Below are positions 1 to 7,096 of a stretch of 7,139 bases of DNA, in pieces. Position 1 is the stretch's first letter. The number at the start of each line of letters is the position of its first letter. Source of the stretch: Candidatus Nesterenkonia stercoripullorum (lineage in GTDB: Bacteria; Actinomycetota; Actinomycetes; Actinomycetales; Micrococcaceae); NCBI GenBank assembly GCA_019114115.1, contig DXGD01000145.1, positions 1 through 7,139 on the forward strand. Direction: 5' to 3'. The notes under the pieces were generated by a model. The model saw nothing but the letters and a program-made list of their open reading frames with translations. It had not been told where the DNA came from and did not search any database. Made by a program: the position numbers and the translations under genes.

Positions 1-342
1 GATATCGACGGCGAGACCCGCGATGACATCGCGAATCTTCGGATCTGATGCCCATTCGTGCTCAGCGGCGTCGCCCACTATGGAGTACCCGACAGTGTCC
101 GCGTCACGGAGATCGTCTGACTGGTCGAGCACGCCGAAACGCACCCCGTTGCGCCGCGTCACGCGGCCAGCATCCGGTTCGGTCCGGCCCGCCAGCATGC
201 TGAGCAGGCTGGACTTGCCGTCACCGTTGCGTCCGACGATGCCGATGCGGTCGCCTTCGTCCACCCCAAGCGTCACGGACTCGAAAACAGTGCGGGTGGG
301 GTACTCGAGATGAAGGGACTCAGCGCCTAGTAGATGTGCCAC
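1..342 (-). CDS. ABC-F family ATPase, N-terminal part (cut by window edge)
   Basis: This is the first 114 codons of an ABC-F type protein; the rest lies left of position 1. The family has two ATP-binding cassettes and no membrane domain, and its members act on ribosomes or related targets (EttA, Uup and antibiotic-resistance types). The visible part is the start of the first cassette. The Walker A motif GRNGDGKS is at residues 37-44 and a Q-loop-like LDQ is at 72-74. It opens with the usual short strand (MAHLLGAE, then LHLEYP). The signature motif and Walker B are outside the window, so the subfamily is uncertain; Uup-like is my guess. The GTG at 342 is chosen because an in-frame TGA lies directly before it and the protein begins where homologues normally do. 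There is no Shine-Dalgarno sequence, but TACCCT lies 6 bases upstream. ispE ends 55 bp upstream. Confidence 0.92.
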   Translation of the reverse strand, partial: MAHLLGAESLHLEYPTRTVFESVTLGVDEGDRIGIVGRNGDGKSSLLSMLAGRTEPDAGRVTRRNGVRFGVLDQSDDLRDADTVGYSIVGDAAEHEWASDPKIRDVIAGLAVDI

Positions 343-348
343 TCATAC

Positions 349-354
349 AGGGTA
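349..354 (-). promoter_or_regulatory. Putative -10 box (TACCCT) for leaderless ABC-F mRNA
   Basis: On the minus strand TACCCT is followed by exactly six bases and then the GTG at 342. It matches the actinobacterial -10 consensus TANNNT, and a transcript starting at the G of GTG would have no leader. I see no good -35 hexamer at 16-19 bases upstream. It suggests the ABC-F gene can be transcribed independently of ispE. Based on pattern and spacing only. Confidence 0.5.
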
Positions 355-397
355 ATGAATTCATCGACCACGCGGCGATTCGACGGCCTTGGCCACC

Positions 398-1381
398 TCA
401 GGAGGGCCGGGCCGTGAGAATCCGGGCGCCATGGGCGGGACCGCTCACCGGGATGGCCCACACGTCGGTGCGTTCCTGCAATCGGGTCGCCAGCTCAGCG
501 GCGGATGCACCATCCCGGGCGAGCAGCATCACCGTGGGCCCTGAGCCTGAGACGATCCCCTGCAACGCACCCTCATGGAGGCCGATGTCCATCATCTCGT
601 CCAACGACGGCACACGAGATATCGCCGGCGCCTGAAGATCATTGGCCATGAGCGTGGCCACCATCTCCGCGTCAGCCGAGCAGACGGCCCGGACGAGGTC
701 AGCGTCCAGCTCAGGATCCTCGGCAGCGATACCGGCCTCGAGGCGCATGTCATCGAGCGCCCCGTAGACCCCGGGCGTGGACAGCCCTGTGGCGGCAGGA
801 ATGATCACCAGGTGCAGCTCCCCCCGTGTCAGCAGCGGAGTGAGCTGGTCCCCCACCCCGTGGCCGGCTGCTGCGCCGCCCAGGATCGGAAAGGGCACGT
901 CCGCTCCGAGCTCCCCGGCGATCTCAGCAAGCTGCTCCCTGGTCAGACCGGCATCCCACAACGCAGAGCAGGCGACCAGCGCGGCGGCCGCATCGGCTGA
1001 GCCGCCACCCATGCCGCCGGCCACTGGGACGTTCTTGGTGATCGTGAGATCGACGCCGTAGTCTACGTCCAGACGAGTGCGAAGCAGCGCCGCAGCCCGA
1101 TACGCCAGGTTGTTCTCATCCAACGGGATGGCAGTACCGACGAGCCCGCCGGCGGCGTCGCTCTCAAAGGTCTCGGTGAAGGCCGAGCGCTCTGAGAGCG
1201 CGATGGTGATCCGATCATCCGCTCGGGCCGATGCGGTGACCTCCTCGTATAAGGACACCGCGAAGTACAGGGTGGCAACATCGTGATACCCGTCAGGGCG
1301 GAGGGGCCCCACCCGCAGGCTCAGGTTCACCTTGCCCGGCGCCGCCGCCGTGACATGACCGAAGAATTCACTGTCTCGCAT
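398..1381 (-). CDS. ispE: 4-diphosphocytidyl-2-C-methyl-D-erythritol kinase
   Basis: IspE phosphorylates the 2-hydroxyl of CDP-methylerythritol with ATP in the cytosolic MEP pathway, leading to IPP and DMAPP and so to menaquinone, carotenoids and polyprenyl phosphates. The 327-residue protein has the three GHMP-kinase motifs. The N-terminal one has Lys17 in APGKVNLSL followed by the IspE-typical RPDGYH (28-33). The glycine-rich ATP loop is PVAGGMGGGSADAAAAL (119-135). The C-terminal motif is SGSGPTVMLLA (278-288). The catalytic Asp is probably Asp161 in GADVPF. Length is normal for actinobacterial IspE. The ATG at 1381 is 9 bp after the rsmA stop and is preceded by AGGG with a 7-base spacer, overlapping that stop. 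The same bases also form TAGGGT six bases before the ATG, so an internal leaderless promoter is possible. Most likely the last gene of tatD-rsmA-ispE. Confidence 0.97.
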   Translation of the reverse strand: MRDSEFFGHVTAAAPGKVNLSLRVGPLRPDGYHDVATLYFAVSLYEEVTASARADDRITIALSERSAFTETFESDAAGGLVGTAIPLDENNLAYRAAALLRTRLDVDYGVDLTITKNVPVAGGMGGGSADAAAALVACSALWDAGLTREQLAEIAGELGADVPFPILGGAAAGHGVGDQLTPLLTRGELHLVIIPAATGLSTPGVYGALDDMRLEAGIAAEDPELDADLVRAVCSADAEMVATLMANDLQAPAISRVPSLDEMMDIGLHEGALQGIVSGSGPTVMLLARDGASAAELATRLQERTDVWAIPVSGPAHGARILTARPS

Positions 1382-1387
1382 CTTTGA

Positions 1388-1393
1388 ACCCTA
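1388..1393 (-). promoter_or_regulatory. Dual-reading site before ispE: Shine-Dalgarno AGGG or -10 box TAGGGT
   Basis: The rsmA stop codon TAG and the next three bases form TAGGGT, which ends six bases before the ispE ATG. AGGG within it (1389-1392) sits 7 bases from the ATG and is a reasonable ribosome binding site. The hexamer also fits TANNNT at the spacing seen before four other genes here. The operon context favours the ribosome-binding reading; an extra internal leaderless promoter is possible. No -35 is evident. Confidence 0.45.
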
Positions 1394-2323
1394 CAAGCCG
1401 CCTATGACACGCTCAGGGAGCGCTGCTGCGATAGCCGTGTACTGCGCGATCCCTAGAGTCTCTCCGCGCGCCGCCGGGTCCACCCCGGCGGAACGCAATG
1501 CCGTCTCGGCCAGGGCCGGTGAGCCTGCCAGCGTGCTCAGCGCGGCCCGCAGCGTCTTCCGTCGCTGAGCGAAGGCGGCATCGATCACAGCGAAGACTGC
1601 CTCACGGCTGACCTCCGCCGATGCCGGCGGCCGCCGGTCGAAGCGGACGAGACCCGAGGAGATCCGCGGCTCCGGCCAGAAGACCTTCTTCCCCACCACG
1701 CCGACTTTACGCGTGTGAGTGTCCCAGGCCGCTTTGACCGAGGGCACGCCGTAGATCTTGGAACCAGGTTCGGCTGCCAGCCGATCAGCGACTTCCTCCT
1801 GCACCATCACCAGGCCTTTACGCAGTGAAGGCAGAGTCTGCAGCAGGTGAAGCACCACCGGGACTGCGACGTTATACGGCAGGTTCGCCACCAGCACCTC
1901 CGGCTCACCGAGGTCCGCTTCTGCCAACCGCAGGGCGTCCCGGTGCAGGACAGTCAACCTGCCACCGGCCTCCGGGCGCATCACCTGGACCGTCTCCGGA
2001 AGCTGCCTCGCCAGAGCCGGATCGATCTCCACCGCGCTGACCTGCGCCGCTTCATCGAGCAGGCCCAAGGTCAAGGACCCGAGCCCCGGACCGACCTCAA
2101 GCACGTGCTCAGTGCCGTCAAGCTCGGCCAGGCCTACGATCCGGCGAATCGTATTGGGGTCGATCACGAAGTTCTGCCCCCACTGCTTGGTCGGCCGGAT
2201 GCCGAGCCCCTCGGCGAGCTCACGAATATGCGCGACCGATAGCAGCGCGGCTGAGTTCCCGGTGTCGTCGCCCTGAGGAGCTGCTGGCCGGCTGGTCGCC
2301 TCGGCTGATGTCTCTTCGCTCAT
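1391..2323 (-). CDS. rsmA: 16S rRNA (adenine1518-N6/adenine1519-N6)-dimethyltransferase
   Basis: RsmA (KsgA) uses S-adenosylmethionine to dimethylate two adjacent adenines near the 3' end of 16S rRNA, a late step in small-subunit assembly. The 310-residue protein shows WGQNFVIDP (48-56), SAM motif [12 protein letters not shown] (74-84), the acidic ribose-binding residue in AVEIDP (97-102), HRDAL (127-131), and the methyltransferase motif NLPYNV (147-152). The rRNA dimethylase signatures QEEVADRL (175-182) and [14 protein letters not shown] (215-228) follow, with a C-terminal QRRKTLR (253-259). The reading frame stays open to 2374, but I chose the ATG at 2323: its A is also the last base of the tatD stop (TGATG), and the extra 17 residues would lie inside tatD. 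Upstream only a weak GGA (2328-2330) is visible, so translation probably depends on coupling to tatD. Residues 1-40 are a poorly conserved tail. The ispE start follows after 9 bp. Confidence 0.97.
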   Translation of the reverse strand: MSEETSAEATSRPAAPQGDDTGNSAALLSVAHIRELAEGLGIRPTKQWGQNFVIDPNTIRRIVGLAELDGTEHVLEVGPGLGSLTLGLLDEAAQVSAVEIDPALARQLPETVQVMRPEAGGRLTVLHRDALRLAEADLGEPEVLVANLPYNVAVPVVLHLLQTLPSLRKGLVMVQEEVADRLAAEPGSKIYGVPSVKAAWDTHTRKVGVVGKKVFWPEPRISSGLVRFDRRPPASAEVSREAVFAVIDAAFAQRRKTLRAALSTLAGSPALAETALRSAGVDPAARGETLGIAQYTAIAAALPERVIGGL

Positions 2324-2325
2324 CA
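2321..2325 (-). other. tatD stop / rsmA start overlap (TGATG)
   Basis: On the minus strand TGATG contains the tatD stop TGA (2325-2323) and the rsmA ATG (2323-2321), sharing one base. Such overlaps usually mean that a terminating ribosome re-initiates. rsmA is also the only gene here without a TANNNT hexamer at -10 spacing, which fits with it having no promoter of its own. Confidence 0.8.
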
Positions 2326-3342
2326 CGTCCACGTTCCATAGGCCTGCGTGGTGTTGAGCATGATCTGCTGGCACAGCTGTTCGAGGCGGGCTCCGCGCAC
2401 CTCAGCCATGCGCCGCATCGTCTGAGGGATCATATAGGGCGCATTGGGCTGGCCCCGGTAGGGGTGCGGAGTCAGGAACGGAGTATCGGTCTCCACCAGG
2501 AGAAGCTGCGGATCGGCGACTGCAAGCGCCTCCCGCAGACCTGAAGCGTTGGCAAAGGTCACCGTGCCGGCGAAGGACATGTACCAGCCGTTCTCGTTGC
2601 AGATCCGGGCGAGCTCAGCGTCCCCGGAGAAGCAGTGGAAGACGACGGAGCGCGGCAGCTCGGCCGCATCGCGAAGGACGGCGACGACGTCGTCGTGGGC
2701 GTCACGGTCGTGGATCTGCATGGCAAGGTCGCGCTCGACGGCGAGCTCGATATGTGCCGCGAAACTCCGCTTCTGCGCGTCGACGCCGTCCTCACCGGTA
2801 CGGAAGTAGTCCAGACCAGTCTCGCCCACCGCCACGACCTGCTCTTCAGTGGAGAGCTGTTCGATCCGCGCGAAGGCACTGTCGAATGCCCCCGCCGCGA
2901 CGAGCTCCGGGGCGTCATTGGGATGGATCGCCACGGCTGCTTTCAGACGGGAGTCCGCCTGAGCCGCGTCGACTGCGAAGGCAGAGGACTCCACGTTGTA
3001 TCCCACGCAGATCGCGCCGGTCACCCCGAGCGCTCCAGCAGTGTCGAGAGCCTCCGCCACGCTGACGCTGATCCTGCCGTCACGAAAATCCAGGTGGGCA
3101 TGGTTGTCGAAGACCGGAACAGGCAGCGGCTCCGGCGCAGGCGGGTATTCCAGGCGACGACGTCGTCCGGATCGTTCCTCCGTCACAGCCCGCGACGGCC
3201 CCTGACCTTCCGCACCTGAGCTGCCGTTGGCCTGCTGTGCTGACTCCTCCGGCAGGTAGGGCGCGGGAACCTCCCCGGCCGTGACCGCCGACGCGGGGGC
3301 TTCTGCTGTGCTGCCGCTGACATGCTCGTTGCGCTGAATCAC
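2323..3342 (-). CDS. tatD: TatD family metal-dependent DNase/hydrolase with long N-terminal extension
   Basis: TatD proteins are cytosolic two-metal amidohydrolase-fold nucleases; E. coli TatD is a 3'-5' exonuclease linked to DNA repair. The metal ligands expected for the family are present: Asp79, His81 and His83 in DNHAHLDF (79-86), Glu173 in [10 protein letters not shown], His211 in [10 protein letters not shown], His236 in HCFSG, and Asp286 in [14 protein letters not shown]. The family is usually about 260 residues. This protein has 339, because residues 1-75 form a low-complexity Ala/Gly/Ser/Glu/Pro-rich stretch ending in a basic RRRR and a proline-rich linker. The GTG at 3342 is the most upstream start (an in-frame TAG is four codons earlier) and has TAGAGT six bases before it but no Shine-Dalgarno sequence. 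An internal GTG at residue 53 (3186) would shorten the tail to about 25 residues. First gene of the tatD-rsmA-ispE run. I cannot separate TatD from paralogues such as YcfH. Confidence 0.95.
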   Translation of the reverse strand: MIQRNEHVSGSTAEAPASAVTAGEVPAPYLPEESAQQANGSSGAEGQGPSRAVTEERSGRRRRLEYPPAPEPLPVPVFDNHAHLDFRDGRISVSVAEALDTAGALGVTGAICVGYNVESSAFAVDAAQADSRLKAAVAIHPNDAPELVAAGAFDSAFARIEQLSTEEQVVAVGETGLDYFRTGEDGVDAQKRSFAAHIELAVERDLAMQIHDRDAHDDVVAVLRDAAELPRSVVFHCFSGDAELARICNENGWYMSFAGTVTFANASGLREALAVADPQLLLVETDTPFLTPHPYRGQPNAPYMIPQTMRRMAEVRGARLEQLCQQIMLNTTQAYGTWT

Positions 3343-3348
3343 CCTACA

Positions 3349-3354
3349 ACTCTA
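3349..3354 (-). promoter_or_regulatory. Putative -10 box (TAGAGT) for leaderless tatD operon mRNA
   Basis: TAGAGT on the minus strand is separated from the GTG at 3342 by exactly six bases, so a transcript could begin at the start codon. It would be the main promoter of tatD-rsmA-ispE. No clear -35 is seen; the position where it would lie is just downstream of the inverted repeat at 3374-3411. Confidence 0.5.
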
Positions 3355-3373
3355 GCGAGTTCTGCACGCCGCG

Positions 3374-3411
3374 CAGCTCAGGAGCGTGTGGCGCGCTGCG
3401 CAATTGAGCTG
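3374..3411. repeat. Inverted repeat / nested hairpin between fadD and tatD
   Basis: Arms CAGCTCA (3374-3380) and TGAGCTG (3405-3411) are perfect 7-base complements around a 24-base interior. That interior holds a second small stem, GCGC-GCT-GCGC (3391-3401). It follows the fadD stop by about 54 bases and lies about 32-69 bases upstream of the proposed tatD transcript start. It could be a terminator for fadD (though there is no T-tract), an operator, or chance in GC-rich DNA. I have no basis to choose. Confidence 0.3.
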
Positions 3412-3464
3412 AGGCCGGTCTCTGAGGCGCCTGCTGTCAGCGTCGCGACGTCGTCATCTCGCGC

Positions 3465-5354
3465 TCAGTGCGAGTACATGTCCGCGATGATCTCCTCGAA
3501 ATCAGAGACCACGAGCTGCCGGCGCAGCTTCATCGACGGAGTCATATAGCCGGAGTACCCGCCGAACTCGATGTCGAGCACGGTGAAATCACGAATCGCC
3601 TGCGCCGGCGAGACGCTGGTATTGGCGCGGTCGATCGCGGCGCGGATCTCCTCCCGCAAGTCCTGGTGCTTTGCTGCGTCAACTAACGACATGACGCCCA
3701 GTCCACGGCTGCTGCTCCAGTCGGCGACGACGTCGGCATCCAATGTCAGCAGTGCGCCCGTGAACGGTCGCGCATGGCCGACCACGATGCACTGAGCCAC
3801 CAGCGGGTTCATCCGCACCTGTTCCTCGAGTGGCATCGGCCAGACAGTGACGCCCTGGGAGGTGACAATGACCTCATTCTTCCTTCCGAGCACCCGCAGG
3901 TATCCGTCCGTGTCCAGGAGCCCGATATCGCCGGTCCTGAAGAAACCCTCCTCGTCGAAGGACTCTGCGTCGAAGGGTTCTGCGGCTCCGCGATAACCGT
4001 CGAAAAGGGACGGTCCCGCTAAGAGGATCTCCCCGTCCTCGGCGATGCGCACCGTCGCACCGGGCACGGGGCGTCCTACGGTGCCGATCCGGGTGGCGCC
4101 GGGCGCATTGAGCGTGATCGGGGCCGTCGTCTCGGTCAGCCCATACCCCTCCTGGATGGGAAGTCCCACGCCGTTGAAGAAATGGGCGATCTCCGTACTG
4201 AGCGGACTGGCACCGGAGATCATGTAGCGCATGCTTCCGCCGAAACGTTCGTGCAGGGCGGGATAGACAAGGCGTTGGAACATCCTGTGACGCATGCGCA
4301 GCCCCAGTGTGGGTCCCGGCCCCACGTCGTCGGTCTGGGCCTGCATCATCTCCGAGTACTGAATGGCCGTGGTGCGTGCTGCTTCGAAGAGCCGGCCCCG
4401 CCCTTGGCTCCTGGCAGCCACCTCTGCCTCGTGGTATACCTTCTCGAATACACGCGGCACCCCGACGATCCAGGTGGGCCTGAAAGATCTGAGGTCCTCC
4501 TGCAGGGTCCGCACCGAGGGCGAATGGGCCACCTGCACTCCCTTGTGCAGACACATGACCTGTGCCATGCGCCCCAGCACGTGCGCGAGCGGGAGAAAGA
4601 TCACCGTACGCGACTCGTCGCCGCCCAGAATGTCAGTGGTGAGTCCCAGGGCATTCGCCGCGCCCTCAGCGAGATTGCCGTGCGTGATGCGCACGCCCTT
4701 GGGCGGACCGCAGGTGCCCGCCGTGTACACGATCGTGGCAAGCTCATCGAGCTGGGCCGCACGGCGCGCCTGCTCCAGCTCATCGCCTGAGATCTCGCCA
4801 CCGGATTCAGCCAGTACGTCCAGGTCCGCGCTGGATCCCATCCGGAACACTGGTATATCGCCGCTGCGCGCAGCGGCCATGCGCAGCTTCCCTACGATCT
4901 TCTCGCTGCCGGCCAGCGCGAGCGTGGCTCCCGAATCCCGCAGCACATGGACAGCCTGCTGCACTGAGCTCGTCTCGTAGATCGGCACCGACACGCCGCC
5001 GGCGAACCACACGGCCTGGTCCACGACCGCCCAGGGATACCCCGTCTGCGCCATGACAGCGACCCGCTCCCCGGGCTTCACTCCCAGGCCCATCAGGCCT
5101 CGCGCGACCCGGCGCACCTGGTCGACGAAGGCAGAGATGGTCACATCGATCCAGCCGCCAGAGCCATTGCGGACTGCGTAAACACGCTGATGAGGAGATC
5201 TCTGGAGCAGGGTCAGAACGGCGTCAGTGACGTTGACGTGTTTCTCCAGCCGTACGAGCTGGCAGGCAGAGGCCTCACCGCTCCTCCCACCGCGTTCAGC
5301 GGCGCGGCGCTCGGTGACGGCGCCGGGAGCGGAAGAATCCTCAGTGGACGGCAC
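3465..5354 (-). CDS. fadD: AMP-dependent long-chain fatty acyl-CoA synthetase (FadD15-like)
   Basis: The protein is predicted to activate a fatty acid with ATP to an acyl-adenylate and transfer it to CoA, in the cytosol or at the inner membrane face. The 629-residue sequence has the full ANL-superfamily layout. The phosphate loop is at 210-220 (YTAGTCGPPKG), LPLAHVLGR is at 254-262, and YGLTETT is at 404-410 with Glu408. FRTGD (472-476), GRK (490-492) and the near-C-terminal lysine Lys609 in TPSMKLRR complete it. It is close in length to FadD15-type enzymes of about 600 residues. Two motifs differ from consensus: the loop has Ala-Gly-Thr-Cys where Ser-Gly-Thr-Thr is usual, and the A8 region reads SQGVTVWP rather than a GGxNVxP form. 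The GTG at 5354 is the only ordinary start upstream of the conserved region (near residue 41), with TAGAAT six bases before it and no Shine-Dalgarno sequence. Substrate chain length is not predictable here. Confidence 0.92.
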   Translation of the reverse strand: MPSTEDSSAPGAVTERRAAERGGRSGEASACQLVRLEKHVNVTDAVLTLLQRSPHQRVYAVRNGSGGWIDVTISAFVDQVRRVARGLMGLGVKPGERVAVMAQTGYPWAVVDQAVWFAGGVSVPIYETSSVQQAVHVLRDSGATLALAGSEKIVGKLRMAAARSGDIPVFRMGSSADLDVLAESGGEISGDELEQARRAAQLDELATIVYTAGTCGPPKGVRITHGNLAEGAANALGLTTDILGGDESRTVIFLPLAHVLGRMAQVMCLHKGVQVAHSPSVRTLQEDLRSFRPTWIVGVPRVFEKVYHEAEVAARSQGRGRLFEAARTTAIQYSEMMQAQTDDVGPGPTLGLRMRHRMFQRLVYPALHERFGGSMRYMISGASPLSTEIAHFFNGVGLPIQEGYGLTETTAPITLNAPGATRIGTVGRPVPGATVRIAEDGEILLAGPSLFDGYRGAAEPFDAESFDEEGFFRTGDIGLLDTDGYLRVLGRKNEVIVTSQGVTVWPMPLEEQVRMNPLVAQCIVVGHARPFTGALLTLDADVVADWSSSRGLGVMSLVDAAKHQDLREEIRAAIDRANTSVSPAQAIRDFTVLDIEFGGYSGYMTPSMKLRRQLVVSDFEEIIADMYSH

Positions 5355-5360
5355 AACACC

Positions 5361-5366
5361 ATTCTA
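5361..5366 (-). promoter_or_regulatory. Putative -10 box (TAGAAT) for leaderless fadD mRNA
   Basis: TAGAAT is close to the classical TATAAT -10 sequence and lies exactly six bases before the fadD GTG at 5354. No Shine-Dalgarno sequence lies near the GTG. TTGTCA resembles a -35 but is only a few bases upstream of the hexamer, too close to serve as one. The rest of the 99-bp pmt-fadD gap shows no clear terminator and no small gene. Confidence 0.55.
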
Positions 5367-5454
5367 CCGTGACAAAACTCCTCGGTGCTTATCAGATGGA
5401 TATCCGGTAAAGAATGACTGCACGGAACCGGTGGGGTCCGGGACAGAAGCCACC

Positions 5455-7089
5455 TCAGAGCCAGGAATCTATCCAGATTCTGGTTCGCCAGGCGTCCTGA
5501 GGAATGACCTCCGCGGTCCATATCGGCCAGAAGAATATCGAAGCCGCCACGCAGATCAGAACGAACATCAGCAGGATGACGGTATTGCGCCGTCGTGCCC
5601 GCTCAGTGCTGCCTCTGCGCAGGATCACGGCAGCGGTCGCCACAATGGCCAGGATCAGGAAGGGGTGGAAGGCGATGGTGTAGAAGAAGAACATCGTGCG
5701 ATCCGGGAACAGCAGCCAGACCAGATAGCCGGCGACATAGCCGGAGAGGATCGCGCCGTACCGCCAGTCACGCCGCCCCAGCCACAGCCCCACGACCAGC
5801 ACGACGGCGATCAGCCCAGCCCACCAGATGACGGGATTCGCCAGGTCCAGCACCGCGGAGGAGCACTGGGAGAACTCGCAGCGCTGCCCGGGAACACCTG
5901 TGATCTCCTCGCCGAGCTCCGCGGACTGGTAGTGCATCGACACCGGACGTCCCATGAACAGCCACGTCCACGGGGTCGAGGCATACTCGTGCTCGGAATC
6001 CAGCCCTTCGTGGAATTCTGTGGCCGAGACATGGTAGTGCCACAGCGAGCGCAGAGGACCCGGGACGATCTGGTTCAGCCCCACCGCCGGATGATCGAGG
6101 TGCCACAACCGGCCCCAGCCCCCCGTGGAGAACAGCCATCCGCTCCAGCTGAGAATATACGTGAGCAACGCCACGGGCAGGACAGTGAGCACAGCTGGTA
6201 TGGCATCCCGGATCAGGCCCGTTCTGATCCAGTGCCGCTCCCCCAGGGCTCGGCGGGCCTGAAGGTCCCACAGCACGACCATGATCCCGAACACGGCGAT
6301 GAACGCCAGCGCCGAGAGCTTCACTGCGACGGCGCAGCCCAGCAGTACCGCAGCCAGCAGACGCCACGGCCTGAACAGCAGCCATGGGCCCTCGGTCGCG
6401 CGGCCTGAAGCGGCGGCGTTCTTCGGCGCTGTGCCACCGGAGGCCGCGGTCAGGTCAGCCAGGCGCCGTCGTCCGCCATACCGGTCGGCAAGCAGCGCTC
6501 CGAAGGCGGCGAGCACGAAGAGCATCAGGAAGATATCGAGCAGGGCCAGGCGGCTCATCACCAGATGGTGGCCTTCGATCGCTGTGAGAATGCCCGCGAA
6601 CGCCCCGAGGAAGACTGAACGGAACATGCGCTGGGCGATCAGCGCGATCAGCAGGACCGCCAGCGTTCCCGCCACTGCGGCGCTGAATCTCCAGCCCAGG
6701 GCCGTGTCCATGCCGAAAAGCCGGATCCCGATGGCGATGAGCCACTTCCCCAATGGAGGATGCACGACGTAGTCGCCGTCCTCACCTGGGGTCGCCGTAC
6801 CCTCGACCCACGCCTCGTTTGCACCGTCAGGCCAAGTCAGTTCATAGCCGGTGAGCAGCAGCGCGTAGGCGTCCTTGGCGTAGTACGTCTCGTCGAATAC
6901 CAGCCGATGCGGGGTCGAGATGCCGCTGAACCGCAGGATCCCCGCGAAGACTGTGATGAGCAGGGGAACAGTCCAGCCACGCCACCCGAGGTGGAACGGT
7001 TCGGCTCCCAGCCGACGGTGCAGGGCATGCACATCGAGGTGCCCCGGGGCGGGACTCTGCCTGGTGGATCGGTTCGGCGCGCTGCTCAC
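5455..7089 (-). CDS. pmt: Polyprenyl-phosphate-mannose:protein O-mannosyltransferase (GT39)
   Basis: PMT enzymes transfer mannose from polyprenyl-phosphate-mannose to Ser/Thr of proteins crossing the membrane; M. tuberculosis Rv1002c is the known actinobacterial example. The 544-residue protein has about ten or eleven hydrophobic segments (for example 41-56, 135-155, 180-201, 242-275, 298-315, 420-437, 466-490 and 503-521). The catalytic Asp66-Glu67 pair lies in the first external loop within FDETYYAKDAY (65-75). The conserved HPPLGKWLIAIG is at 110-121, and GHHLVMSRLALLDIF (173-187) is also typical of PMTs. Residues 210-236 form a hydrophilic Ala/Gly-rich loop. The C-terminal half matches the PMT four-TM C-terminal domain. 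The GTG at 7089 has TAGCAT seven bases upstream and no Shine-Dalgarno sequence. fadD follows after 99 bp. In M. tuberculosis pmt is divergent from rsmI, which may lie just right of this window. Confidence 0.95.
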   Translation of the reverse strand: MSSAPNRSTRQSPAPGHLDVHALHRRLGAEPFHLGWRGWTVPLLITVFAGILRFSGISTPHRLVFDETYYAKDAYALLLTGYELTWPDGANEAWVEGTATPGEDGDYVVHPPLGKWLIAIGIRLFGMDTALGWRFSAAVAGTLAVLLIALIAQRMFRSVFLGAFAGILTAIEGHHLVMSRLALLDIFLMLFVLAAFGALLADRYGGRRRLADLTAASGGTAPKNAAASGRATEGPWLLFRPWRLLAAVLLGCAVAVKLSALAFIAVFGIMVVLWDLQARRALGERHWIRTGLIRDAIPAVLTVLPVALLTYILSWSGWLFSTGGWGRLWHLDHPAVGLNQIVPGPLRSLWHYHVSATEFHEGLDSEHEYASTPWTWLFMGRPVSMHYQSAELGEEITGVPGQRCEFSQCSSAVLDLANPVIWWAGLIAVVLVVGLWLGRRDWRYGAILSGYVAGYLVWLLFPDRTMFFFYTIAFHPFLILAIVATAAVILRRGSTERARRRNTVILLMFVLICVAASIFFWPIWTAEVIPQDAWRTRIWIDSWL

Positions 7090-7096
7090 CCTGGGT

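Noticed and set aside
2324..2374. The longer rsmA start at 2374 (17 extra residues)
   Set aside because: These codons lie inside tatD, match no RsmA region, and the ATG at 2323 overlapping the tatD stop is a much more natural start.
2635..3219. A 194-codon plus-strand open frame antisense to tatD
   Set aside because: It mirrors the tatD codon pattern and has no recognisable motif, while the minus-strand frame carries all TatD metal ligands.
3874..4554. A 226-codon minus-strand frame within fadD
   Set aside because: It is an out-of-frame reading of fadD. The fadD frame is continuous and carries every expected motif, so there is no frameshift to explain.
5367..5454. A possible terminator around the ACCGGT palindrome between pmt and fadD
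   Set aside because: The best arms pair over only about four continuous bases and there is no T-tract, so I do not call a terminator.
5213..5521. A 102-codon minus-strand frame overlapping the fadD start and the pmt end
   Set aside because: It crosses both real genes in another frame and shows no family features. Its internal ATG at 5362 overlaps the proposed -10 box, so it would not be on a leaderless fadD transcript.
5227..6408. A 393-codon plus-strand open frame running antisense to pmt and across the pmt-fadD gap
   Set aside because: It is rich in Gln, His, Asp, Pro and Arg as expected for the reverse reading of hydrophobic membrane codons, shows no domain, and lies opposite clearly conserved PMT and FadD sequence. 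Long antisense frames are usual in GC-rich genomes.
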